A stretch of 64,000 nucleotides of DNA from an uncultured Flavobacteriales bacterium (GTDB lineage Bacteria; Bacteroidota; Bacteroidia; Flavobacteriales_G; Salibacteraceae). A model generated the notes under the pieces. That model did no database searches and was not told the DNA's origin. It worked only from the letters and a program-made list of their open reading frames with translations. Each line of letters starts with the position of its first letter. Position 1 is the first letter of the stretch. The DNA lies in the NCBI GenBank assembly GCA_905479105.1, contig CAJQLE010000002.1, forward strand, positions 186,001-250,000, written 5' to 3'. A program made the position numbers and the translations under genes. This document shows positions 1 to 9,294 of this stretch, piece by piece.

Positions 1-694
1 TATTACAAAACGGGCATCCTACCGCGATGATGTCTGGCTTAACCTCCAAAGCATCTTCGGTTCTCTCAATATTAACTTCCTTATTACCTTTCTCTGCTTC
101 CTTGAACATTTGAGCTCCACCGGCACCGCAACAAAGTCCACTTTGTTTGCATCGCTTCATTTCAGTTAACTCTGAGTCCAATTTTGAAAGCACTTCACGT
201 GGTGCCTCATAAACTCCATTTGCACGACCTAGATAACAAGGATCATGAAATGTGATCTTCTTACCTTTAAATGTACCACCTTCAACAGTAATCCGTCCTT
301 CGTTCAATAAACTTTGCAAAAACTGGGTATGGTGAATCACTTCATAATTTCCACCAAGCTCCGGATATTCATTTTTCAAGGTATTGAAGCAATGTGGGCA
401 TGCCGTTACAATGCGTTTTACATTATATCCATCCAATACCTGAATATTGGCAAAAGCTTGCATCTGAAAAAGGAATTCATTCCCAGCTCGCTTTGCTGGA
501 TCACCAGTGCATGATTCCTCTGCTCCTAGAACAGCAAATTTTACGTTTGCCTTATTCAATATTTTCGCAAAAGCCTTAGTAATCTTTTTGGCACGATCAT
601 CGAAGCTGCCCATGCAACCTACCCAAAAAAGCACTTCAGGTTCTTCGCTTGCGGCCATCATTTCGGCCATTGTTTTTATTTGTAGCGACTCCAT
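1..694 (-). CDS. CCG-domain Fe-S oxidoreductase subunit, 3' end cut by window edge
   Basis: This is a partial minus-strand gene; 231 codons are visible and it runs off the left edge. The translation begins MESLQIKTMAEMM and carries two cysteine-rich CCG-type modules: VGCMG (Cys27) with ESCTGD and ACPHC, then HDPCYLGR with GLCCGAGG and VGCPFC. CCG modules bind [4Fe-4S] clusters in heterodisulfide reductase subunit B, glycolate oxidase GlcF and LutA. The upstream neighbour, 38 bp away on the same strand, is a membrane-anchored 2x[4Fe-4S] protein, so the two probably form one electron-transfer complex resembling HdrC-HdrB or HdrE-HdrD. Redox partners cannot be read from the sequence. The start is either the ATG at 694 or the internal ATG at 670, and the first gives the longer conserved-looking N-terminus. 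Confidence 0.85.
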   Translation of the reverse strand, partial: MESLQIKTMAEMMAASEEPEVLFWVGCMGSFDDRAKKITKAFAKILNKANVKFAVLGAEESCTGDPAKRAGNEFLFQMQAFANIQVLDGYNVKRIVTACPHCFNTLKNEYPELGGNYEVIHHTQFLQSLLNEGRITVEGGTFKGKKITFHDPCYLGRANGVYEAPREVLSKLDSELTEMKRCKQSGLCCGAGGAQMFKEAEKGNKEVNIERTEDALEVKPDIIAVGCPFCN

Positions 695-712
695 TTGTCA
701 ATCTTTTTAATT

Positions 713-730
713 CATGATTAAAAAATCATG
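713..730. other. Short perfect hairpin between the two Fe-S genes
   Basis: CATGATT and AATCATG form a 7-bp stem around a 4-nt loop in the 38-bp gap between the two oxidoreductase genes. Read on the minus strand the loop is TTTT, but no U-tract follows the stem, so it is not a convincing terminator. It could act as an mRNA processing or stability hairpin, which is inference. Confidence 0.35.
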
Positions 731-732
731 CG

Positions 733-2091
733 TTACGCTTCGTCTTTCCAATTCAATCTATCAGCCTGAGCAAACTGCCAAGGCGCACCGTTGTTCTCAA
801 TATTCGTAAACATGCCATTCAACTCTGCTGGTGCAGCAGATTCCTCCATCACTAAAAATCTTCTCAAATCCACAATAATTGAAAGTGGATCAATATTTAC
901 AGGACATGCTTGAGTGCAGGCGTTGCATGTAGTGCATGCCCACAGTTCTTCAGAAGAAACATAATCGCCTAGCAAGCTCTTCCCATCTTCACTTTCAGAT
1001 CCATTCGCACGTTTATGTTTTCCTAACTCCTCCAAGCGATCACGGGTATCCATCATGATTTTCCGAGGAGAAAGAAGTTTTCCAGTTTGATTGGCCGGAC
1101 ATTCAGAAGTACATCTTCCACATTCTGTGCATGAATAAGCATCCATCAAATTCTTCCAAGAAAGGTCGGTCACGTCTTTGGCTCCGAATCGCTGAGGAGC
1201 CACATCACCTGCATCAGGCGCAGGAGCCGCAAATGGATCAACATTCGGATCCATCATCATTTCCACTTCTTTCTTCACACTTTCGAGGTTATTGAATTCA
1301 CCTGAAGGCTGAAGTTTAGAGTAATAAGTATTCGGGAACGCAAGGAAAATGTGAAAATGCTTCGAATAGGGCACGTAGATTAAAAACCCCAAAATGCCTG
1401 TAATATGGATCCACCAACACGTTCTTTCAATGTAGAACAAAGTCATAGGATCATCCGGCATAAACCCAGTCAAATAAGCACTAACCCAAAACGAATCTGG
1501 AAATTCAATCCCCGCATAATGATCAAGTCCAGCTTGCATGACCCAAGTATCTTTCATCATAAACAACACACTATCTGCCGCATTCATAGTAAGCAGCGCC
1601 AGCATTAAAAAACACTCTACAATTAAAATGATGTTGGCATCAGATTTTGGCCATTTTGTCATTTCTGTTCCAGAAAAACGCTTCAGCTTACCTATGTTTC
1701 TTCTAATCAAGAACACCACACACGCAACAAGTACTAAGAAAGCTAGAAGCTCAAAAGAACCAATGAGTACGTAGTAAAGATCACTTCCTATCAAACCATA
1801 GAATAACCTGTGCGTGCCAAAAACACCATCTATGATAATTTCAAGGATTTCGATATTGATCAAAACAAAGCCTACATAAATGAGAATATGCATAAAGCCA
1901 GCAAGAGGTCTTGCTACCATTTTGCTTTGTCCTAATGCCACACGCGCCATGGTTTTCCAGCGCTCACTTGGATTGTCAGACAAATCCAAATCTCTGCCTA
2001 GGTTAATATTACCTTTTATTTCAGCTATTCTACGAATGAAAATAACAGCGGTAGCTACTAAAAGTACCGTGAAAATGATGCTTGAAATCAT
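733..2091 (-). CDS. Membrane-bound (Fe-S) oxidoreductase, HdrC/NarI-like with 2x[4Fe-4S]
   Basis: The protein has 452 residues. Hydrophobic segments lie near 4-20, 62-88, 101-129, 152-172 and 226-242, followed by a soluble C-terminal domain with two complete [4Fe-4S] motifs: C321xxC324xxC327xxxC331 followed by P, and C386xxC389xxC392xxxC396 followed by P. The N-terminal helices with several His residues (for example His68 and His229) suggest a NarI/HdrE-like cytochrome b part, though heme ligands cannot be assigned by eye. It lies 38 bp upstream of the CCG-domain gene and 5 bp downstream of the MCE gene, so it is probably co-transcribed with both. The inferred role is quinone-linked electron transfer in the inner membrane. 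The ATG start is unambiguous because the MCE gene stops just before it. Confidence 0.85.
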   Translation of the reverse strand: MISSIIFTVLLVATAVIFIRRIAEIKGNINLGRDLDLSDNPSERWKTMARVALGQSKMVARPLAGFMHILIYVGFVLINIEILEIIIDGVFGTHRLFYGLIGSDLYYVLIGSFELLAFLVLVACVVFLIRRNIGKLKRFSGTEMTKWPKSDANIILIVECFLMLALLTMNAADSVLFMMKDTWVMQAGLDHYAGIEFPDSFWVSAYLTGFMPDDPMTLFYIERTCWWIHITGILGFLIYVPYSKHFHIFLAFPNTYYSKLQPSGEFNNLESVKKEVEMMMDPNVDPFAAPAPDAGDVAPQRFGAKDVTDLSWKNLMDAYSCTECGRCTSECPANQTGKLLSPRKIMMDTRDRLEELGKHKRANGSESEDGKSLLGDYVSSEELWACTTCNACTQACPVNIDPLSIIVDLRRFLVMEESAAPAELNGMFTNIENNGAPWQFAQADRLNWKDEA

Positions 2092-2096
2092 GTGTG

Positions 2097-3083
2097 TTAT
2101 TCTTTACGATCTTTCTTTTTAGGCTTATCCTCTTTGTCTTCTTTCTTACCAAAAACAGAGATGTGAACATATCGTTCAGGGTTAACCCTTAAGTCTTCAG
2201 CAAGTTTATCGATTTCAAGTGAAGCTTGCTCAAGATTTTTGTAAAGTTTATCGTCATTTAGCAACATACCCAATGAACCCTCTCCCTCATTGATCTTAGT
2301 AATCATGGAGTCAAGTTGCGTTAACGCATTTGTAGCATTTTCAATGGCTGCTGCATAATTAGCTCTTGTTAATGAATCGCTAATTGTAGCTACATTTTCA
2401 AGAATCGCATTGATGTTTTTACTGTTGTTTCTAATGTTGGAGGCAATCGCTGTAATGTCTCCTAAAACTCTGGTAAGGTTTTCGTTTTGAGTAACTACCA
2501 ATTTATCAATATCCCTCGTGGTTTTATTGATTATATCCATGCTAGTCTTGGCCTTCTCTATGGATTCATTGGTAGTAGTTACCAAAATCTTAGTAGTGGT
2601 TACCAAATCTCTTGCTTCGGCTATCACACCTTCTATCTGCAATTGCAGTGGTGCTAATTTCTCTTCAATAATACTTTGTAAGGCTTCATCAATATCGCTA
2701 ATAAGCGTATCTCCGCTCACATGATAAATTGTGTCTTGTGTAAACTCTAAAGAAATCGCTTTGGTGCCTAAGACATCTTCTGAAACAATTCGTGCCACGG
2801 AACTATCTGGAATATTAAGTTGATCCTCTAAAATTTCCATTTCAACCATGATCAGATTTCCGTTCTCAGGAATAAGTGTAATGCTGGCAACACGACCTAC
2901 TTTAAATCCGTTCACAAGAACAACATTGTCAGTACTCAATCCATCAACCTTTTCGTAAATGGCGTAAAAGGATCGTGACTTAGAAAACACATCAGAACCT
3001 TTCAAATAATTCATTCCAAAATAAAGCAGCCCAAGAGCAACAATGATCACTGCCCCTACTTTTATTTCGCTACCTATCTTCAA
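2097..3083 (-). CDS. mlaD: MlaD/MCE-family lipid transport protein
   Basis: The protein has 328 residues. An N-terminal membrane anchor (residues about 8-25, ending LLYFGMNYLKG) precedes one MCE domain (about 36-115, with VDGLSTDNVVLVNGFKVGRV) and a long alpha-helical, coiled-coil-like region (about 135-300) ending in a very basic tail. MCE proteins form rings that carry phospholipids between the inner and outer membranes. The start is a TTG one nucleotide after the stop of the amidase gene. It is preferred because it yields MKIGSEIKVG, the usual family N-terminus, and no in-frame ATG lies nearby. The Mla ATPase and permease genes are not in the window. Confidence 0.85.
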   Translation of the reverse strand: MKIGSEIKVGAVIIVALGLLYFGMNYLKGSDVFSKSRSFYAIYEKVDGLSTDNVVLVNGFKVGRVASITLIPENGNLIMVEMEILEDQLNIPDSSVARIVSEDVLGTKAISLEFTQDTIYHVSGDTLISDIDEALQSIIEEKLAPLQLQIEGVIAEARDLVTTTKILVTTTNESIEKAKTSMDIINKTTRDIDKLVVTQNENLTRVLGDITAIASNIRNNSKNINAILENVATISDSLTRANYAAAIENATNALTQLDSMITKINEGEGSLGMLLNDDKLYKNLEQASLEIDKLAEDLRVNPERYVHISVFGKKEDKEDKPKKKDRKE

Positions 3084-3084
3084 A

Positions 3085-4353
3085 TCAATCTGTTGTATTT
3101 ATTGCTCTCGATATCTCCAATGCTTTCGAAAGCCCAATTCGTTCGCCATTATAAAAAGCTGTAATAAAGGCTTTCGGATATGCATTTTCGCGCACCGTAC
3201 GCTGCAAAGAAACAGCTTTTTTATAATCTGTTACTTCTCCTATGGTATACTTATAAAGACCTTCAACTTCGTATGACTTAACCTCTTCTAATCCATTAAA
3301 ATTTTCAGGTTTCAGATCAATCGGATTGGATGAAGCCATTAATTGAATCTTATAAAAAACGGGCTCAATATTCTCGGATTTAGCTTTCTCTTTCACAACT
3401 AAATTCTCTTGTTTAACATCAGGCTTAGTCGTTGGCTTTTCGTCTTTTTTAACTTCCACGATTGGAGCTTCATCCGTTACTTCAGGAATATTCTTTTCAA
3501 AGTCTAGAGTTGAAATCTCCACCCCTTCAATTTCAGCTTTATACTGCTTAAAAGCCCTATAAATTGCACTAGCCATATACACCTTACCGTTGTCACTATT
3601 CAAAAAATCCTCTTCTCCTTTGTTGGTAAGAAAACCCAATTCAGTAAGAACACTAGGCATGGTTGTGAAGCTAATCACCCAATATGGTGCTTGTTTTACT
3701 CCGCGATCTCTCCTACTCACTCTTTCTCGATATTGCTCCTGAATATGTGCTGAAAGCGTTAAGCTTTGATCGAGGTAAACAGATTGTGCTATTGAGCGGG
3801 CAATTAATGATTCTGGTGAATCAGGATTAAACCCTTCATAGGTCTGCTCATAATTTTCTTCGAGTAAAATCGAAGAATTTTCACGTTTTGCCAATTCTAG
3901 GTTTGCCGCAATTTTCGTCATGGACATTACAAAAGTTTCTGTTCCAAATGCTTCTTTATTCGCAGCAGAATTGCAATGAATAGACAAGAAAAGATCCGCA
4001 TCTGCCTTGTTGGCGATAGTGGTTCGCCCCTTTAACGTAACGAACTTATCCTCTTTTCGGGTATAAATAACATCAACATTCTCATACGCACGCTCAATGT
4101 ATTCGCCCAATTGAAGAGCTACTTCCAATGAAATATCCTTCTCAGATTTTTTATAGCGACCAGTGCCTGTATTACCAGGATCATGCCCACCATGTCCTGC
4201 GTCAATCACTACCTTAAGCACTCCCATTTCAGCTATTTTAGTACCTCGGTGATTGGGAACAAAGGATGAGAAAACCATCAGAACAAAAGCTGTGGCTCCG
4301 AAAGTCAATAGCGTCCTCAGACGCCATCTTGAAAGTGGTTGGTTAACCTGCAT
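3085..4353 (-). CDS. N-acetylmuramoyl-L-alanine amidase with C-terminal SPOR-like domain
   Basis: The protein has 422 residues. A membrane or signal segment (about 11-32) is followed by an Amidase_3 zinc hydrolase domain (about 46-270). Expected zinc and catalytic residues are visible: His54 in DAGHGGHDPG, Glu77, His126 in LSIHCN and Glu238 in LTELGF. It cleaves the amide bond between MurNAc and the peptide stem in the periplasm. After a Lys/Glu-rich linker (about 285-330), residues about 332-418 form a SPOR-like domain (FYKIQLMASS ... AFITAFYNGERIG), which in this family binds denuded septal glycan. It is first in the operon with mlaD and the Fe-S genes, and divergent from lptD. The closely similar SPOR modules in the 37.5-kb gene point to shared septal targeting (inference). 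Confidence 0.9.
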   Translation of the reverse strand: MQVNQPLSRWRLRTLLTFGATAFVLMVFSSFVPNHRGTKIAEMGVLKVVIDAGHGGHDPGNTGTGRYKKSEKDISLEVALQLGEYIERAYENVDVIYTRKEDKFVTLKGRTTIANKADADLFLSIHCNSAANKEAFGTETFVMSMTKIAANLELAKRENSSILLEENYEQTYEGFNPDSPESLIARSIAQSVYLDQSLTLSAHIQEQYRERVSRRDRGVKQAPYWVISFTTMPSVLTELGFLTNKGEEDFLNSDNGKVYMASAIYRAFKQYKAEIEGVEISTLDFEKNIPEVTDEAPIVEVKKDEKPTTKPDVKQENLVVKEKAKSENIEPVFYKIQLMASSNPIDLKPENFNGLEEVKSYEVEGLYKYTIGEVTDYKKAVSLQRTVRENAYPKAFITAFYNGERIGLSKALEISRAINTTD

Positions 4354-4385
4354 AAAATCTAACTGGGTATTTACCTAGTAACTAA

Positions 4386-4417
4386 CAAATGTAGTTTAGG
4401 CTAAGGCATTGCTTCAA
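4386..4417 (-). promoter_or_regulatory. Bacteroidota-type promoter for the amidase-mlaD-FeS operon
   Basis: On the minus strand TACATTTG (4386-4393) matches the -7 consensus TAnnTTTG. A TTG (4415-4417) stands 21 bp upstream, inside the 17-23 bp spacing known for this phylum. The -7 element is 32 bp upstream of the ATG at 4353. This is the best complete promoter match in the window. Confidence 0.6.
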
Positions 4418-4539
4418 TCTAATATATAGAGTATTTCACCCTTGAATGTTAATAGGGACCACACTCTTAATCGTATTTGTAGTGGAGAATTAACAACTTT
4501 TGAATGTTGTAGCACATGTGATTCACAACCTGAAGCGTT

Positions 4540-4547
4540 TAGATTTG
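4540..4547 (+). promoter_or_regulatory. Candidate -7 element for lptD
   Basis: TAGATTTG matches TAnnTTTG and lies 26 bp upstream of the chosen TTG start of lptD. No TTG is found at the expected -33 spacing, so only half of the promoter is supported. Confidence 0.4.
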
Positions 4548-4573
4548 CACTCCGAAGATAATTTAGCCCCAAT

Positions 4574-7192
4574 TTGAAGTTCAGCCTCCTATTTCATTTC
4601 GTCTTATTCATGCTATTGAGCACATGGATTTTCGGGCAGAGTGCTGACAGCAATTCTTCTGAAAGGCCTGATACGCTACAATTTGTATCAGATAGCACTG
4701 AAATTGATTCGCTTTCTTTAATCAACGATTCATTGGCTACTGATTCGAGCAAGAATAATATTAAGCTTAAACGAAAATCGTCACTCGAGCATGAGGTGAA
4801 TTATCAAAGTGACGACTCTATGAAGGTTGATCTACGCAATCAAATGGTTTATTTATACGGAAACGCCATAACCACTTACGGAGACATTGAGCTGAAGGCT
4901 AATTATATTGAAATATCTCTCAAATCAAGCGAATTGAGTGCAAAAGGATTGCCTGACAGCACGGGAAAAATTGTTGGCGAACCAGTATTTACCCAAGGAT
5001 CACAAACGTTTGAATCTAGCGAAATGCGTTACAATTTCAAATCAAAACGAGGTTTGAGTAAGGAGGTGAAAACGCAAGAAGGCGGTGGTTATTTGCATGG
5101 CAGCGTGGTGAAACGGGATACATCTGAAATTATATACATCAAGAATGGGATGTACACCACTTGCGAATATGATGATCCGCATTTTCATATTCACGCTGGT
5201 AAAATGAAGGTGATCCCTCAAGACAAAATAATTACCGGGCCTGCATACTTAAGTATTGCAGATGTTCCAACCCCTTTAGCAGTTCCCTTTGGATTCTTCC
5301 CAAACTCAGAAAGTCGTTCTAATGGACTCATCATTCCGTCTTACGGAGAAGCCGTTAATCAAGGGTTTTACTTGAGCCGAGGTGGATATTATTTCGGGCT
5401 GAATGACAACATGGACTTTGCGCTTACAGGAGATGTTTATACAAGAGGAACGTGGGCAACATATCTCAACAGCAGATATGTAAAACGATACAGATTCAAT
5501 GGCAATTACTCCATTGATTTCGTCAATTCAAAATTTAGCAATAAAGAATATCCTGATTATTTCAGCGCAAGAACTTTTAACGTAAAATGGAGACATACTC
5601 AAGATGCGAAAGCAAGACCAGGAAGCGCTTTTAGTGCTGATGTGAATGCTGGTTCGTCTAAAAACTTTCGAAACAACCTACAATCAAACTCTACGAATTA
5701 CTTACAAAGTCAATTAAACTCTAGTATTCGTTACTCTAAGACTTTTGACAATACTCCATTTTCGTTCTCGGCAGCTGCTAGTGGAAACCAAAACACTCAA
5801 ACCGAAATCATCTCAATTAGGGCTCCTGAAGCTAGCTTTAACATGGCGAGGATTTTCCCATTCAAAGGGAAGGTTCCTGCAAGCTCTACTTCTTTTAAAT
5901 CTAAGGCAGGAATTGATAAGATTGGTATTAATGCTTCAACAGATTTCTCCAATAAATTAGTAGGAAAGGAAGATACCTTATTCAATAATTTTGACAATCG
6001 GATGCTTAAGAATATGGATAATGGTATTCGCACTCAAAGTACCGCCAGCACGAGTATTAAGCTTTTAAAATACCTTACACTATCACCAAGCACATCTCAC
6101 AGAATTGTCGCCTACAGAAAGACCACTCAAAAAGAGTGGAACAGTGATAGCAATAGAATTGACACCAAAAAGCTAACCGGCATTGATGGCTTTTATGACG
6201 GTTCGGCTAGCTTAAGTTTGAGTACGGTTGTTTATGGTACATACCTCTATAAAAGTGAGACAATCAAAGCAATGCGCCATCAAGTAACTCCAACCGCATC
6301 AGTGAGTTATCGACCAGATTACAGTGATCCATTTTGGGGATATTTTAGTGAAGTTCAATCTGATTCACTCGGCAATACCACTCAATATTCATATTTTGAA
6401 GGTGGCCTTTATGGTGCCCCAACAGCCCAAGAAAATGGAGTTGTAAACCTCTCTTTAAACAACACTTTCGAGCTGAAAGTGAGAAATAATAAAGACACCA
6501 CAGGAAAAGACGAAGACAAAAAGCTTAGGATCCTTGACGCGTTCAATTTCAGCACAAATTATAATATACCTAAGGATTCTTTAAACTGGAACCCACTTTC
6601 CATAGCGCTGAGAACAAATGTTTTGCCCGGATTTACAATCAACGCGAGTGCAACGTTAGATCCGTATTACATCAATCCGAGCAATGGAAGAAGAATCAAT
6701 GATTTTCAATATAACAGAACTGGAGATGTAGGAAATTGGACACGAGCCAACGTGGCTTTCTCGTATAACATTCAACCTAAAAAAGGAAAGGAAAAACAAG
6801 AGGAAAAGTCCAATGAGTTGAGCGATGCCAACATGTATTACACCGATTTTGTAGACTTTGATATCCCATGGAGTTTGAGAATCAACTATAACGTTAGGTA
6901 CACGAACACCGTAGTTACGGAAAGCGTAAGTCAAATTATTGATTTGAGCGGAGAAACGAATATCACGAGAAACTGGCGGGTTGGTTTTAAATCTGGATAC
7001 GACCTCACCAATAAACAGATTACCTATAGTTCACTAGACATTTATCGTAACTTACATTGCTGGGAGTTCAGCCTCGGAGTTGTGCCTTTCGGACCACGTC
7101 AGAGTTATAATTTTCAAATCAACGTGAAGAGCGCGATACTGCAGGATTTGAAATTGAACAGAAGAAGGCAATCTTCTCTCCCGGAACGTTAG
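4574..7192 (+). CDS. lptD: LPS-assembly outer-membrane protein LptD, Bacteroidota type
   Basis: The protein has 872 residues. A signal peptide (about 1-22, ending STWIFGQ) precedes a Ser/Asp-rich linker, an OstA/LptA-like beta-jellyroll (about 80-215, MVYLYGNAITTYGDIELKA) and a large beta-barrel (about 230-872). The stretch VPFGFFPNSESRSNG is typical of the Bacteroidota LptD family. The protein inserts lipopolysaccharide into the outer leaflet, normally with the lipoprotein LptE, which is not in the window. Translation starts with TTG at 4574; the reading frame before it has no better start and the TTG gives an intact signal peptide. The gene overlaps the downstream convergent dehydrogenase gene by 4 bp at the stop codons. 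Confidence 0.88.
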   Translation: MKFSLLFHFVLFMLLSTWIFGQSADSNSSERPDTLQFVSDSTEIDSLSLINDSLATDSSKNNIKLKRKSSLEHEVNYQSDDSMKVDLRNQMVYLYGNAITTYGDIELKANYIEISLKSSELSAKGLPDSTGKIVGEPVFTQGSQTFESSEMRYNFKSKRGLSKEVKTQEGGGYLHGSVVKRDTSEIIYIKNGMYTTCEYDDPHFHIHAGKMKVIPQDKIITGPAYLSIADVPTPLAVPFGFFPNSESRSNGLIIPSYGEAVNQGFYLSRGGYYFGLNDNMDFALTGDVYTRGTWATYLNSRYVKRYRFNGNYSIDFVNSKFSNKEYPDYFSARTFNVKWRHTQDAKARPGSAFSADVNAGSSKNFRNNLQSNSTNYLQSQLNSSIRYSKTFDNTPFSFSAAASGNQNTQTEIISIRAPEASFNMARIFPFKGKVPASSTSFKSKAGIDKIGINASTDFSNKLVGKEDTLFNNFDNRMLKNMDNGIRTQSTASTSIKLLKYLTLSPSTSHRIVAYRKTTQKEWNSDSNRIDTKKLTGIDGFYDGSASLSLSTVVYGTYLYKSETIKAMRHQVTPTASVSYRPDYSDPFWGYFSEVQSDSLGNTTQYSYFEGGLYGAPTAQENGVVNLSLNNTFELKVRNNKDTTGKDEDKKLRILDAFNFSTNYNIPKDSLNWNPLSIALRTNVLPGFTINASATLDPYYINPSNGRRINDFQYNRTGDVGNWTRANVAFSYNIQPKKGKEKQEEKSNELSDANMYYTDFVDFDIPWSLRINYNVRYTNTVVTESVSQIIDLSGETNITRNWRVGFKSGYDLTNKQITYSSLDIYRNLHCWEFSLGVVPFGPRQSYNFQINVKSAILQDLKLNRRRQSSLPER

Positions 7193-8535
7193 TAGCCTTT
7201 ATATTCTGCCTCGCGTTCAATAAATTGAATTCCGTATTCTTCTAATTCCACCAACACCGGTTCGTATATCTCCTTCTTGATGGGAACGTGAACACCTGGA
7301 GTGGATATTTTACCATTCAGAATCATCTTAGCAGCAATACCAACCGGCAAGCCAACTGTTTTAGCCATAGCGGTGTGCACTCTATCCTCCCCTTTAATTA
7401 CCATGTATGATTCTGTAGCATGATTCTTTCCGTTCAACTCATATCCAAATAAGTGATACATCACGATCATGTCAAGATCAGTGTCTTTCATGGTCCATTT
7501 TCGCTCCAAAATATGCTGAAGCACTTGAGCTGGAGTAGCATTTGGAATACCAATCTTAATTTCTTCAAACAAGTCTAGCCATTTCAACTTAAACATGACA
7601 TCACTGTCTTGCTCTATGCGCAAATAGTGCATCAACTTCAACTCCACAGAATCGTCAGGATTAAACGCCAAGAAAGAATTCAAGAATTGACGAAAGGTCA
7701 TGTTCTCAGAATCTTCAATGACGTATGAATCATCCGTAGCGCCAAGTTTCACGAAGACGTCCCAAGCTTTTCCGAATCCGGGTTTTCTAAAAGTACCTCG
7801 ATAAATTGTAGGTATATCTTTCAAACCATAAGCCTCTCGATACTTCAAAGAATCACGATTTGCATACCCTTCAAAGCGCCCATATTCAGGCAATTCAATA
7901 ATCTCTGTTCTTCTGAATAATTGATGGTATGGAATGTACTTATAGCGCCCTTCTTGTTTGAACTTCACTGCTCCACCCGATCCTGCTAAAACCACATTGC
8001 GTGGATTCCAAGCAAACTTGTAATTCCATGGATTGTTATCAGATTCAGGAGCCACTAAACCACCGGTAAAACTTTCAAACTGGAGAATTTTCGCTCCTTT
8101 AGATTTAATTTGATCAATCACACGCATGGCGCTCATGTGATCAATTCCTGGATCGACACCAATTTCATTCATTATAACAACCCCAGCATCTTTGGCATCT
8201 TGATCGAGTTCCTCCATTTCTTTAGAAACATAGGATGCTGTTACCATGTGCTTTTTGAGTCCCACGCATTGCCGTGCAACCTCAACATGCATGTGCGCAG
8301 GAAGCATTGATATTATCAAATCCGCGTTTGAAATCTCCTTCAAACGTTGAATCTCATTTGTCACGTTAAACTCAAATGCCTCTGCCCGTTCGTGATCTTT
8401 CACTTTGTCTTGAGCATTCTTCAAGTTCATATCTCCTACCCTCACAAACCAATTTTGTTCTTCAGCATTTCTCAACAAATAATCGATCAACACCGATGAA
8501 CTCAAGCCAGCTCCAAAAACCACTATTCTACGCAT
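7189..8535 (-). CDS. Saccharopine dehydrogenase-family protein
   Basis: The protein has 448 residues, the usual length of glutamate-forming saccharopine dehydrogenases. The N-terminal Rossmann fold starts with VVFGAGLSSS (GAG at 8-10). Family signatures include NEIGVDPGIDHMSAM in the dinucleotide/substrate cleft and a loop around GGLVAPESDNNPWNYKFAW. The expected reaction oxidises saccharopine to glutamate and 2-aminoadipate semialdehyde, or a related step of lysine catabolism. A lysine-ketoglutarate reductase partner is not nearby, so the exact substrate is inference. It is a single minus-strand gene. A near-consensus -7 element (complement of CGAATGTA, 8554-8561) lies upstream of its ATG. 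Confidence 0.8.
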   Translation of the reverse strand: MRRIVVFGAGLSSSVLIDYLLRNAEEQNWFVRVGDMNLKNAQDKVKDHERAEAFEFNVTNEIQRLKEISNADLIISMLPAHMHVEVARQCVGLKKHMVTASYVSKEMEELDQDAKDAGVVIMNEIGVDPGIDHMSAMRVIDQIKSKGAKILQFESFTGGLVAPESDNNPWNYKFAWNPRNVVLAGSGGAVKFKQEGRYKYIPYHQLFRRTEIIELPEYGRFEGYANRDSLKYREAYGLKDIPTIYRGTFRKPGFGKAWDVFVKLGATDDSYVIEDSENMTFRQFLNSFLAFNPDDSVELKLMHYLRIEQDSDVMFKLKWLDLFEEIKIGIPNATPAQVLQHILERKWTMKDTDLDMIVMYHLFGYELNGKNHATESYMVIKGEDRVHTAMAKTVGLPVGIAAKMILNGKISTPGVHVPIKKEIYEPVLVELEEYGIQFIEREAEYKGY

Positions 8536-8576
8536 TCAATAATCAATTTAAGGCGAATGTAGGATTCGTTATGGAG

Positions 8577-8700
8577 GATTGATAATTAATGATTGATGAT
8601 TTATAATTCGCTTTGGCGAACTCATGGTTCGGAGTTAATAGTTCATAGATAGTTGGTTCTCTAATCATCAATGATAAATAATCAATTATCAATCTTTAAT
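8577..8700. repeat. AT-rich imperfect inverted repeat, intergenic
   Basis: Arms at about 8577-8604 and 8660-8695 share GATTGATAATT and then ATnATTGATGATT in inverted orientation, with a small indel and a spacer of roughly 55 bp. TCAATCTTTAAT near the right arm recurs at about 8759-8770, just before the DUF423 gene. The 243-bp gap has no supported gene. The arms could form a long hairpin, a MITE-like remnant, or transcription punctuation between divergent genes. Confidence 0.4.
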
Positions 8701-8778
8701 GGTGCATAATTCTATTTGAACTGCGAACTTTGAAGCTTGAATTCGATTCATTCTATTGTCAATCTTTAATTCAAAACA

Positions 8779-9186
8779 ATGAAAACGAAGCCTTTTCACC
8801 TTCTTTTTGGATCATTCTTCGCAATGACCGCTGTGATTCTTGGAGCGTTTGGCGCACACATGCTCAAAGAATTATTGAGCCCTGAGCAATTGCAGTCCTT
8901 TGAAACCGGAGTGCGTTATCAAATGTTTCACGGTATCGTATTGGTGATGATCGCATTGAAGGGTCATAGTTTTCATTTACCCAACGAAAAAACAATCACC
9001 ACCTTATTTGGAACAGGCATTTTATTGTTTTCGGTCTCCATTTACTTTCTAAACCTTCAAGATGTTTTAGGAGTGAGTTTAAAATGGCTCGGCCCAATCA
9101 CTCCCATTGGTGGAACGCTGTTAATCGCAGGTTGGGCGCTCATTTTCGTTGGCGCTATCCAATTGGTATTCAAGAAAAAAGGTTAA
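8779..9186 (+). CDS. DUF423 family small integral membrane protein (YgdD-like)
   Basis: The protein has 135 residues in four hydrophobic segments (about 7-25, 47-63, 74-92, 103-128). The DUF423 hallmark GAFGAHMLKE is at about 22-31, and TPIGGTLLIAGW is in the last helix. The biochemical function of the family is not established. The gene stands alone after the AT-rich repeat region and about 110 bp before pckA, and it has an ATG start with no clear ribosome binding site. Confidence 0.85.
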   Translation: MKTKPFHLLFGSFFAMTAVILGAFGAHMLKELLSPEQLQSFETGVRYQMFHGIVLVMIALKGHSFHLPNEKTITTLFGTGILLFSVSIYFLNLQDVLGVSLKWLGPITPIGGTLLIAGWALIFVGAIQLVFKKKG

Positions 9187-9236
9187 TTGTGTATAAAATG
9201 TGAGTAAAATCACTGTTAACAAGCCAAATCATTCCC

Positions 9237-9244
9237 AACCTTTG
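9237..9244 (+). promoter_or_regulatory. Candidate -7 element for pckA
   Basis: AACCTTTG differs from TAnnTTTG at one position and is followed by GCAC, a common context in this phylum. It lies about 50 bp upstream of the pckA ATG. No good -33 TTG is visible. Confidence 0.3.
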
Positions 9245-9294
9245 CACGGTCACAAACGCCCTACGATAACTTTAAGTAGGCACAAACTATACAT

